Origin: Leclercia sp. UBA7405
GTDB taxonomy: Bacteria; Pseudomonadota; Gammaproteobacteria; Enterobacterales; Enterobacteriaceae
Length of the DNA: 5,229 nt
NCBI GenBank assembly: GCA_002469605.1
Contig: DKMV01000128.1
Coordinates: forward strand, 1-5,229
Reading direction: 5' to 3'
In this document: one piece after another, positions 1 through 5,229 of the stretch
Layout: each line of letters begins with the position of its first letter
Numbering within the stretch: the stretch's first letter is position 1
The notes under the pieces: model-generated
The model's input: the letters and a program-made list of their open reading frames with translations, nothing else
The model's database searches: none
What the model was told of the DNA's origin: nothing
Program-made: the position numbers and the translations under genes

Positions 1-785
1 AGCAGGAGCGGAACTTCCCGGCGCGGCGGCCCTTCAATAAGGATTTTAGGCTCAATGCCATACTCCGGCATCAGGGCCTGCACCCGATCGATATCCAGGG
101 TACGCGGCGTAAGGTGGTTGATATGGCAGCCGGGAAAACAGACCACGTCGGCAATCAGCCGGTGCTCGTTGTGCAATGCCTGGTAGGTTTCCCGATCCAC
201 GGTCGCATGGCGATGCCAGCGGAATGTCTCCAGCGCCTCCTGCACAAACTCGCGCGCCTCGGCTTCGGTAAATTCCCCTGCCGCCTCGTGCTGTTCAATT
301 AAGGCCAGACAGCGGGGAGTAAAGATGTTGCGGCGGGCCAGGATCGCCGCCGCTTTTTCGCGCAGGGCGGGATTATCGATAAGCTCGAGGCGCAGCAGCG
401 AAGTAAAGACGCGAAACGGGTTGCGGCACAGGGCCGCGTCATCCACCGGGCGAAAAGCGGTAGAGTGCACCGGTACCCCGGCCTGGGAGAGATCGTAATA
501 GCTGACCGGATACATTCCCATAATGGCGAACATTCGCCGCAGGGTCGCCAGCTCCTGAGCCGTGCCGACGCGGATCGCCCCGTGGCGCTCCACGTTGAGC
601 CGCGCCAGTTCATCCGCGTTGGCCAGCTGTTCATGTAAAAGAGGGTTGTTTTCCAGAACGGCCAGATTCACATCCGCCACCAGCTCCAGTAGCGCGCCGT
701 ACTGCGGAACTTCCTGCTGGTACATCGCCGACATCGCCTGCGAAAAGTGTTCCCGAATATCATCTGCCGTGATGGTGTGCGCCAT
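1..785 (-). CDS. ydcJ: YdcJ, 2-oxoadipate dioxygenase/decarboxylase (HglS) family protein, C-terminus off the window
   Basis: The first 261 residues, read on the minus strand, match E. coli YdcJ (447 aa) closely as I recall it, for example MSAMYQQEVPQYG at 18-30 and CFPGCHINHLTPRTLDIDR at 216-234. The rest of the gene lies beyond the left edge. The family (HglS, old DUF1338) uses Fe(II) and O2 to convert 2-oxoadipate to D-2-hydroxyglutarate in lysine breakdown. Pseudomonas HglS binds metal through two His and one Glu; His68 (in ERHGAIR) and His224 (in HINH) are the likely counterparts here, and the Glu would be off the window. No signal peptide or membrane segment is seen, so the protein should be cytoplasmic. 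The ATG at 785 is chosen because GGAGG lies 9 nt upstream. The ATG at 793 is out of frame and sits 1 nt from that GGAGG. The reading frame is intact. The role in enteric bacteria is inferred from the family; the identity as YdcJ is firm. Confidence 0.93.
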   Translation of the reverse strand, partial: MAHTITADDIREHFSQAMSAMYQQEVPQYGALLELVADVNLAVLENNPLLHEQLANADELARLNVERHGAIRVGTAQELATLRRMFAIMGMYPVSYYDLSQAGVPVHSTAFRPVDDAALCRNPFRVFTSLLRLELIDNPALREKAAAILARRNIFTPRCLALIEQHEAAGEFTEAEAREFVQEALETFRWHRHATVDRETYQALHNEHRLIADVVCFPGCHINHLTPRTLDIDRVQALMPEYGIEPKILIEGPPRREVPLL

Positions 786-794
786 GATCTCATG

Positions 795-799
795 CCTCC
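795..799 (-). promoter_or_regulatory. Ribosome binding site of ydcJ
   Basis: GGAGG on the minus strand sits 9 nt before the ATG at 785. It fixes that start over the out-of-frame ATG at 793. A GATAAT hexamer at 812-807 (minus) could be the -10 element, but no convincing -35 is found 16-18 nt upstream of it. Confidence 0.7.
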
Positions 800-847
800 A
801 GTGAATATTATCTGGAGTGTAGAGAAGGCCGCAGAGGGTAGCAGGAA

Positions 848-891
848 GAATTTCTGAAGTGTGATCCCGATTGTCGGAAGAGGAATTTCTG
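848..891. repeat. Pair of GAATTTCTG direct repeats upstream of ydcJ
   Basis: GAATTTCTG occurs at 848-856 and again at 883-891, with starts 35 bp apart. A short palindrome CCGA-TTG-TCGG lies between them at 867-877. The block is about 65-105 bp upstream of the ydcJ start, where an activator could bind. No regulator is identifiable, and chance similarity cannot be excluded. Confidence 0.3.
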
Positions 892-1063
892 CGCACCCGC
901 CTCGCCCTCTTCACTAAACATCAACATTAAGAATTAAATTTAACATATTTATATTGTTCGCAAATATTACAAGCGCCCGGCTTCTCATTTATTAAGCGCC
1001 CCTCTTTTTTAATATCGTTTTTATTTCAACCATTATTTGAACTTATTTTATTCTCATTTGGGC

Positions 1064-1082
1064 GTTAACCATTATCATTATC
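1064..1082 (-). promoter_or_regulatory. Fur-box-like sequence
   Basis: The minus-strand sequence GATAATGATAATGGTTAAC matches the 19-bp Fur consensus GATAATGATAATCATTATC at 16 of 19 positions, including the first 12 without a break. It is centred 45.5 bp upstream of the FNR box centre, about 87 bp before the likely transcription start. Iron control would suit an operon that needs many Fe-S clusters. The region is AT-rich, so a chance match is possible. Confidence 0.4.
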
Positions 1083-1111
1083 AATTTGAGTGAATATCAG
1101 CCCTGCCCCTT

Positions 1112-1125
1112 TTGATAAATATCAA
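1112..1125 (+). promoter_or_regulatory. FNR box of the dms-like operon
   Basis: TTGATAAATATCAA matches the FNR consensus TTGAT-N4-ATCAA at all ten defined bases. Its centre (1118.5) would be at -41.5, the usual class II activating position, if transcription starts near 1160. FNR activates E. coli dmsABC without oxygen from a box of this kind, so anaerobic induction is the natural reading. A degenerate second copy, TTGAG-N5-ATCAG, lies upstream at 1086-1100, but its spacer is one base too long. Confidence 0.85.
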
Positions 1126-1126
1126 A

Positions 1127-1142
1127 TACCCCTTATGGGCTA
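1127..1142 (+). promoter_or_regulatory. NarL/NarP-like 7-2-7 site
   Basis: TACCCCT at 1127-1133 fits the NarL heptamer TACYYMT at every position. After a 2-bp spacer, TGGGCTA (1136-1142) fits the inverted heptamer at 5 of 7. The 7-2-7 arrangement is the one NarP and NarL both bind. It lies directly between the FNR box and the presumed -10, where binding should block transcription. Nitrate repression by NarL is established for E. coli dmsA; transfer to this promoter is inference. Confidence 0.5.
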
Positions 1143-1154
1143 TAAGAGTAAATA
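1141..1154 (+). promoter_or_regulatory. Candidate -10 region of the dms-like operon
   Basis: Two hexamers compete. TATAAG (1141-1146) matches TATAAT at 5 of 6 but would put the FNR box centre near -34, which is unusual for activation. TAAATA (1149-1154) matches only 3 of 6 but gives a start near 1160 and the standard -41.5 FNR position. Weak -10 elements are normal at FNR-dependent promoters, so the second is slightly preferred. Confidence 0.4.
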
Positions 1155-1166
1155 CCGCCTCTTTAT

Positions 1167-1173
1167 GAGAGGA
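1167..1173 (+). promoter_or_regulatory. Ribosome binding site that decides the dmsA-like start
   Basis: GAGAGGA ends 6 nt before the ATG at 1180. The in-frame alternatives (GTG 1090, ATG 1135, ATG 1165) lack a comparable site. Starting at 1090 would also place the FNR box and the promoter inside the coding region. Confidence 0.8.
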
Positions 1174-1179
1174 ATAAAT

Positions 1180-3576
1180 ATGTCTGCACCTGAAAACAAT
1201 GATGAGTGCCAGCCCTTTGGCGTTTCACGCCGTGGGTTCCTGAAGGCCGGATCGGCCGCGGTGGCGTTACCCTTTTTAATGAGTAGCCGGGTAAGCGCCG
1301 CAAAAGATAACGCCACAGGGCTGGAGCAAACCAACGCAGCGGAACGCGTAGTGCAAACCTGTAGCACCTTTGACTGCGGCGGCAAGTGCGACATTCGCGC
1401 GCATATTGCCGACGGCGTAGTGACCCAAATCACCACCCGCCCGGACGAGGCGCTCGATCCGCAAATGCCGGTGATGCGTGCCTGCGTGCGCGGCCGTAGC
1501 TATCGCAAGTTCGTCTATCATCCGGACCGGCTTAAATATCCAATGAAGCGCGTCGGTAAACGGGGCGAGGGTAAATTCGAACGTATATCCTGGGATGAAG
1601 TCACGACCCTGATTGCCGATAATATTAAACGTATTACTGCAAAATATGGCCCGGAGTCGCGCTTTGTTCATAATAATACCGCGGTAAGCGGCGGTACCTT
1701 CTCCGGCGATAAAATGATGCGCCGTTTATTTAATCTTACTGGCGGATATCTCGAATATTATCATTCGGTCAGTATGGGTAACACCGCCGCCGCCACTCCC
1801 TATACTTACGGCACGGCCGCCAGCGGAAGTTCGCTGGATACCCTGAAAGATACGCGGCTGGTTATTTTGTGGGGACACAATCCTACCGAAACCATTTTCG
1901 GCCATACCAACCACTATTTTCAGCAAATGAAACAAAACGGTACCCGGTTTATTGTGGTCGATCCGCGCTATTCTGATACCGTCTCGTCGCTGGCCGATGA
2001 GTGGGTGCCTTTATTACCCGCCACCGATAACGCGCTGATGGATGCGATGATGTACGTCATTGTCAGCGAAAATCTGCACGATAAAGCCTTTATCGACCGT
2101 TACACCCTTGGGTTTGATGAAGACCACATGCCGGCAGGCGTGCCCGCCAATGAATCACTGGTGGCCTACCTGATGGGCAACAAAGACGGCGTCGCCAAAA
2201 CGCCGGAGTGGGCAGAAAAAATTACCCAGGTTCCGGCGCAGACTATTCGCCAGCTCGCCCGGGATTACGCCACCACCAAACCGGCAGCGCTGATTCAGGG
2301 TTGGGGCCCGCAGCGACACATCTGCGGCGAGCGCACCGCGCGTGGCTCTACCCTGCTTGCCACCATTACCGGCAACGTTGGCGTGAAAGGCGGATGGGCC
2401 GCAGGCTACGGCGGCGCCAGCAACCGCAAGTTCGCCGCGGGGCCGGAGATGCCTGACAACCCGGTGAAAGAGAAGATTTCGATCATGAACTGGGTCCAGG
2501 CGGCGGATGATGCCAGTAAAGTCACCCCTGAGGATGGCCTCACCGGCGCCACGCAGTTAAAAAGCAATATCCGCATGCTGGTTTCGCTGGCCGGTAACTA
2601 CCTGGCAAACCAGAACCCCGATCTGCACCAGGCGGTCAAGGTGCTGGAAGATGAATCCAAAATCGAGTTTATCCTCGCAAGCGATCTCTACATGACGCCG
2701 AGCGCCCGCTACGCGGATCTGCTTCTGCCGGAGACCAGCTTTATGGAGCGCTGGAATATTGGCGAAACCTGGGGCACCGGTAGCTACCTCGTTTTGTCGG
2801 AAAAGATCGTCGAGCCTGAGTTCGAGCGCCGCTCTGACTACGACTGGCAGCGCGAGGTTGCCGCGAAGCTCGGTATTGAGCCGCAGTTTAGCGAGGGCCG
2901 CAGCGAGAAAGAGTGGATTGCACATATCTGGGAGCAGACGCGTCTGTCCATGCCGGATGAACATCTGCCGACCTTCGAAGAACTGCAGAAGACGCGCCAG
3001 CACCTGTTTAAAAGCGAACCTTACGTGGCCTTCGCGGACAACATTCGCGACCCGGATAACCATCCGTTCCCGACGCCGTCCGGTAAAATTGAGATCTTCT
3101 CCAAACGCCTGTACGACATGAATAACCCGGATATTCCGGCCCTGTCGCACTACGTTCCGGCCCATGAAGGCCCGGAAGATCCCCTGACCGAGAAGTTCCC
3201 TCTGCAGCTGATCACCTGGAAAGGGAAAAACCGCGCCAACTCCACCCAGTATGCCAACCCCTGGCTACAGGAAGTACAGGTGCAAAAACTGTGGATCAAC
3301 CCGCTCGATGCGCAAAAACGCGGCATCCGGCAGGGAGACAGCGTGCGTATCCATAACGCGCGCGGCGTCTGCCAGGTTCCCGCAGAAGTCACGCCGCGCA
3401 TCATTCCTGGCGTAGTCGCGATGCAGGCCGGGGCCTGGTGGCTGCCGGATGAAAACGGCGTCTGTCACGGCGGTTGTCCAAACGTACTTAGCTCGGCGCG
3501 TATCACTCCGCTTGCTAAAGGTAATTCCCATCAAACCATGCTTGTGGAGGTCGAAAAGTATGAGTCAGCAGTATAA
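1180..3576 (+). CDS. dmsA: DMSO reductase-family molybdopterin catalytic subunit, Tat-exported (DmsA-like)
   Basis: This is the Mo-bisPGD subunit of a membrane-bound S- or N-oxide reductase, 798 aa against 814 for E. coli DmsA. A twin-arginine signal opens the protein (SRRGFLK at 16-22, hydrophobic stretch 24-35, likely cut after VSA at 40), so it should act outside the inner membrane. Cys61, 66, 70 and 102 form the FS0 [4Fe-4S] motif, with C-x4-C first instead of the C-x3-C of E. coli DmsA. Family landmarks follow: DRLKYPMKRVG (116-126), QGWGPQRH (373-380), TGNVG (397-401), YADLLLP (511-517), PTPSGKIEIF (631-640) and a C-terminal cofactor-binding domain from about 674 (WINPLDAQKRGI, 705-716). 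Ser198 aligns with the Mo-ligand serine of E. coli DmsA (S176 in the older numbering), but its neighbours differ (HSVSMGN against GDYSSAQ). The last codons overlap dmsB by 17 nt. The family is certain; the substrate (DMSO, TMAO or another oxide) is not. Confidence 0.92.
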   Translation: MSAPENNDECQPFGVSRRGFLKAGSAAVALPFLMSSRVSAAKDNATGLEQTNAAERVVQTCSTFDCGGKCDIRAHIADGVVTQITTRPDEALDPQMPVMRACVRGRSYRKFVYHPDRLKYPMKRVGKRGEGKFERISWDEVTTLIADNIKRITAKYGPESRFVHNNTAVSGGTFSGDKMMRRLFNLTGGYLEYYHSVSMGNTAAATPYTYGTAASGSSLDTLKDTRLVILWGHNPTETIFGHTNHYFQQMKQNGTRFIVVDPRYSDTVSSLADEWVPLLPATDNALMDAMMYVIVSENLHDKAFIDRYTLGFDEDHMPAGVPANESLVAYLMGNKDGVAKTPEWAEKITQVPAQTIRQLARDYATTKPAALIQGWGPQRHICGERTARGSTLLATITGNVGVKGGWAAGYGGASNRKFAAGPEMPDNPVKEKISIMNWVQAADDASKVTPEDGLTGATQLKSNIRMLVSLAGNYLANQNPDLHQAVKVLEDESKIEFILASDLYMTPSARYADLLLPETSFMERWNIGETWGTGSYLVLSEKIVEPEFERRSDYDWQREVAAKLGIEPQFSEGRSEKEWIAHIWEQTRLSMPDEHLPTFEELQKTRQHLFKSEPYVAFADNIRDPDNHPFPTPSGKIEIFSKRLYDMNNPDIPALSHYVPAHEGPEDPLTEKFPLQLITWKGKNRANSTQYANPWLQEVQVQKLWINPLDAQKRGIRQGDSVRIHNARGVCQVPAEVTPRIIPGVVAMQAGAWWLPDENGVCHGGCPNVLSSARITPLAKGNSHQTMLVEVEKYESAV
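3546..3550 (+). promoter_or_regulatory. Ribosome binding site of the dmsB-like gene, inside the dmsA-like gene
   Basis: GGAGG lies 9 nt before the ATG at 3560. It selects that start over the upstream in-frame ATG at 3449, which would add 37 residues that resemble no ferredoxin and would overlap dmsA by 128 nt. Confidence 0.8.
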
Positions 3577-4192
3577 AGAGTTTCCTCCCGTCAGCGATAA
3601 ACAGCTGGGATTTTTCATCGATTCATCCCGCTGTTCAGGCTGCAAAGCCTGCCAGGTCGCCTGCAAAGATAAACATAATCTCGAGGTGGGACGTCGTTTT
3701 CGTCGCGTCTACGAGGTGAAAGGCGGCGGGTTTATCCCCACCGGCCAGGGCGGCATGAGCAACTCGGTGTTTGCTTATACCCTCTCTATTTCCTGTAACC
3801 ACTGTGCGGATCCTATCTGTACCAAAAACTGCCCGACCACCGCCATGCACAAGCGTCCCGGCGACGGCATCGTCCGCGTTGATACCCGCAAATGCGTCGG
3901 GTGCGGGTACTGCGCCTGGTCCTGCCCTTACGGCGCGCCGCAGATGAATGAGGAGACGGGCCAGATGTCGAAGTGCGACTTCTGCGTCGATTTGCAGGCG
4001 CAGGGCGAGCAGCCGGTCTGCGTGGCGACCTGTCCGCTGGGGGCCATCAAGTTTGGGCCAATCGACGAGTTACGTGCCCGCTATGGCAACGTCTGCGAGG
4101 TGCAGGGCTTGCCGGATCCATCCATCACCCGGCCGAATCTGGTAATTAAGCCGCACGCAGGGGCAGAAAAAGAGGAACAACCGCATGCATGA
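3560..4192 (+). CDS. dmsB: Four-cluster ferredoxin electron-transfer subunit (DmsB-like)
   Basis: The protein has 210 aa, against 205 for E. coli DmsB, and carries sixteen cysteines in four groups for four [4Fe-4S] clusters: 25/28/31/35, 79/82/87/91, 112/115/118/122 and 139/142/154/158. Typical DmsB blocks are present: GFFIDSSRC (17-25), LSISCNHC (75-82), CPYGAPQ (122-128) and FGPIDELR (165-172). Cys115 aligns with E. coli DmsB Cys102, so cluster 3 should be a normal [4Fe-4S]. It has no signal of its own and is expected to travel through the Tat system bound to the DmsA-like partner, passing electrons from DmsC to DmsA. Compared with E. coli, the N-terminus has about 11 extra residues before GFFID and the C-terminal tail is shorter. 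It overlaps dmsA by 17 nt and dmsC by 8 nt, so the three are surely one transcript. Confidence 0.95.
   Translation: MSQQYKEFPPVSDKQLGFFIDSSRCSGCKACQVACKDKHNLEVGRRFRRVYEVKGGGFIPTGQGGMSNSVFAYTLSISCNHCADPICTKNCPTTAMHKRPGDGIVRVDTRKCVGCGYCAWSCPYGAPQMNEETGQMSKCDFCVDLQAQGEQPVCVATCPLGAIKFGPIDELRARYGNVCEVQGLPDPSITRPNLVIKPHAGAEKEEQPHA
4171..4176 (+). promoter_or_regulatory. Ribosome binding site of the dmsC-like gene
   Basis: AGAGGA lies 8 nt before the ATG at 4185, inside the end of the dmsB-like gene, and supports that start. Confidence 0.7.
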
Positions 4193-5018
4193 GTTGCCAT
4201 TGCTGATTTTTACCCTGCTGGTTCAGGGTTCAGTCGGTATCACGCTGTTTTTAACCCTGGCCGCCCCGAAGGCAAAAGCGCATCCGGAGGCACGACGCCA
4301 GCTGCTGCCGGCGATGCTGCTGGCCTGCATTGCCGGCGGTCTTGGGCTGATGGCCTCAACGCTGCACCTGGGCTATCCGCTGAACGCCTTTAACGCCCTG
4401 CGCCACGTTGCCAGCTCCTGGCTGAGCCGCGAAATCGTCTTTGCCAGCTTTTACCTGGCGGCCGTTGGCCTCTGCACGCTGATCATGCTGGTACGCAAAA
4501 CGCTGATCGCGTTCCTGCTGCCGGTGGCGGTGGTGCTGGGGTTGATTGACGTCTGGTGCATGAGCGCCATTTACGCCCACAGCTCGGTAATGACCTGGAT
4601 GCATTTCAACACCTGGCTGATGTTCTACGGCTCGGTGGGCATTCTCGGCGCGGTAGCCATGAACTGGCTGCCGATCCTGCGTAGCCCTGGCGTTACCCAG
4701 GCGCGGCAGCGGCTGATGCGTCTGGCGGTGATGCTGGTTATCGCCATTGTCGCCGTGCGCCTGCTGGCGCAGCCGGCCTATATGCACTACCTGGCCACGG
4801 CGTCGCTGAACGGAGTGGTGACCCTGCCTCATCAGCCGCTGGACGCCTTTAACCAGCTCAGCGGCCTGCGCCTGTTTAGCTGGGTAGTCAGCGTCGTCGG
4901 GGCACTGCTCTTTGCCTTCAGCGGCTGGCGCAACCGCAAAAACGGCGTTGTTATCGGCGGCCTGCTGCTGATACTGGCCGAGATCCTGTTCCGCTTTATT
5001 TTCTTCAGCATTAACTGA
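4185..5018 (+). CDS. dmsC: Quinol-oxidising membrane anchor subunit (DmsC-like)
   Basis: This 277-aa protein (E. coli DmsC has 287) is almost entirely hydrophobic. I read eight membrane helices, roughly at 5-27, 41-63, 82-103, 106-130, 141-163, 178-196, 229-247 and 254-275, as in E. coli DmsC. It anchors the reductase to the inner membrane and oxidises menaquinol, handing electrons to DmsB. The block HLGYPLNAFNAL (61-72), followed by SSWLSREI (77-84), is the family signature. His61 aligns with E. coli DmsC His65, which is needed for menaquinol binding. The start overlaps dmsB by 8 nt. The stop codon TGA shares its last base with the ATG of the next gene. The identity rests on helix pattern, signature block and position. 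Confidence 0.92.
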   Translation: MHELPLLIFTLLVQGSVGITLFLTLAAPKAKAHPEARRQLLPAMLLACIAGGLGLMASTLHLGYPLNAFNALRHVASSWLSREIVFASFYLAAVGLCTLIMLVRKTLIAFLLPVAVVLGLIDVWCMSAIYAHSSVMTWMHFNTWLMFYGSVGILGAVAMNWLPILRSPGVTQARQRLMRLAVMLVIAIVAVRLLAQPAYMHYLATASLNGVVTLPHQPLDAFNQLSGLRLFSWVVSVVGALLFAFSGWRNRKNGVVIGGLLLILAEILFRFIFFSIN

Positions 5019-5229
5019 TGGCGGTATTCCATTTTACCGTCAAGCCCTCCACGCCTCCCGGCGTGGGGGCTTCCTGCCTGCGTAAGACCTTTCCCCACCA
5101 TGGCTGCCGCGCCTGCGCCGGAGTCTGCCCCGTCGGGGCGATTGATTGTGATGCCGCCGGGGCGCGTATTGATGACGAAAAATGTTTGCGCTGTGGCAAC
5201 TGCCTGTTTGTCTGCCCGACCGATGCGCC
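5018..5229 (+). CDS. Small 4Fe-4S ferredoxin-like protein, C-terminus off the window
   Basis: Seventy complete codons are visible before the right edge. The start overlaps the dmsC stop (TGATG) and has no clear ribosome binding site, which points to coupled translation. Two cluster motifs are seen. The first is Cys20-x9-Cys30-x2-Cys33-x3-Cys37-Pro, a variant form with its first ligand placed far upstream. The second is a classic Cys56-x2-Cys59-x2-Cys62-x3-Cys66-Pro. The first 70 residues show no signal peptide or membrane helix, so a cytoplasmic protein is likely, unlike the exported DmsAB. It is not part of E. coli dmsABC. Possible roles are a NapF-like helper in loading or maturing the catalytic subunit, or a side electron carrier; both are inference. 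The protein may be longer than a simple ferredoxin, since its end is not seen. Confidence 0.8.
   Translation, partial: MAVFHFTVKPSTPPGVGASCLRKTFPHHGCRACAGVCPVGAIDCDAAGARIDDEKCLRCGNCLFVCPTDA
5042..5072 (+). other. Strong GC-rich hairpin at the start of the ferredoxin-like gene
   Basis: AAGCCC (5042-5047) and CCACGCC (5049-5055) pair with GGCGTGG (5060-5066) and GGGCTT (5067-5072). This gives 13 Watson-Crick pairs, one bulged T (5048) and a TCCC loop. The stem begins 24 nt after the dmsC stop and covers codons 9-19 of the next gene. No T-tract follows, so it is not a standard terminator. It could protect the dmsABC message from 3' decay or damp translation of the last gene. Confidence 0.6.

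Larger units (their letters stand above)
786..1179. other. Divergent intergenic region between ydcJ and the dms-like operon
   Basis: This is a 394-nt stretch with no supported gene. Positions 786-900 have mixed composition and hold the ydcJ leader plus a repeated GAATTTCTG. Positions about 910-1130 are strongly AT-rich, unlike the GC-rich genes on both sides, and hold the control sites listed separately (Fur-like, FNR, NarL/P-like). The nonamer TTCTCATTT occurs twice (982-990, 1051-1059) and AAGCGCCC twice (971-978, 994-1001). No stem-loop with a T-tract was found; the T6 run at 1005-1010 has no stem in front of it. Confidence 0.8.

Noticed and set aside
299..634. A 111-codon minus-strand frame within ydcJ
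   Set aside because: It is out of frame with the well-conserved YdcJ reading and is rich in Arg, Ser and Cys with no family likeness.
860..876. A CRP site beginning TGTGA upstream of ydcJ
   Set aside because: Only the left half fits; the right half (TTGTC) does not resemble TCACA.
921..946. An ArcA- or IHF-like site in the AT-rich stretch
   Set aside because: TGTTAA-like words occur on the minus strand but not at the regular 11-bp spacing, and no full IHF consensus was found at the nearby ATCAA or TTGAT words.
1090..1179. A 30-residue N-terminal extension of the DmsA-like protein from GTG 1090
   Set aside because: It would place the FNR box, NarL/P-like site and -10 inside the gene and move the Tat motif from residue 16 to residue 46. 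ATG 1180 has a good ribosome binding site.
2557..3165. A 202-codon open frame on the minus strand inside the dmsA-like gene
   Set aside because: It lies wholly opposite a clear molybdoenzyme gene, has no recognisable domain, and is the kind of antisense frame GC-rich genes often produce.
4356..4832. A 158-codon minus-strand frame rich in Gln, His and Arg
   Set aside because: This is the complement of hydrophobic codons in the dmsC-like gene; such composition is expected opposite membrane proteins.
5042..5072. The GC-rich hairpin as a Rho-independent terminator ending the operon after dmsC
   Set aside because: No T-tract follows (TTCCTGCC does not qualify) and an intact ferredoxin-like frame runs through it.

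Overview
The window looks like chromosomal DNA of an enteric gammaproteobacterium (Enterobacterales, something like Enterobacter, Klebsiella, Citrobacter or Kosakonia). The left-hand gene matches, from memory, E. coli YdcJ almost residue for residue. The promoter region has an exact enteric FNR box, and coding DNA is GC-rich while the intergenic region is AT-rich. Genus cannot be fixed from the sequence alone.

Layout. Positions 1-785 (minus strand) hold the N-terminal 261 codons of ydcJ, a 2-oxoadipate dioxygenase/decarboxylase (HglS, formerly DUF1338) family gene that runs off the left edge. Positions 786-1179 are a divergent intergenic region. Its ydcJ-proximal part holds the ydcJ ribosome binding site. 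Its AT-rich part holds a Fur-like box, a perfect FNR box (TTGATAAATATCAA) and a NarL/NarP-like 7-2-7 site. Positions 1180-5018 (plus strand) hold three tightly overlapping genes for a DMSO reductase-family complex: a Tat-exported molybdopterin catalytic subunit (DmsA-like, 798 aa), a four-cluster ferredoxin subunit (DmsB-like, 210 aa) and an eight-helix quinol-oxidising membrane anchor (DmsC-like, 277 aa). A fourth gene starts inside the dmsC stop codon (TGATG). It encodes a small two-cluster ferredoxin-like protein that is cut by the right edge. A strong GC-rich hairpin lies in its first codons.

How it works together. DmsC should take electrons from menaquinol, DmsB should pass them along four [4Fe-4S] clusters, and DmsA should reduce an S-oxide or N-oxide at a Mo-bisPGD centre in the periplasm. 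The promoter suggests activation without oxygen (FNR), with possible nitrate (NarL/P) and iron (Fur) control. DmsA is clearly not a plain copy of E. coli DmsA, YnfE or YnfF: its N-terminal Fe-S motif has a different spacing and the residues around the Mo-ligand serine differ. The true substrate is therefore open. The coupled fourth ferredoxin is not part of the classic dmsABC operon and is the most unusual part of the window.
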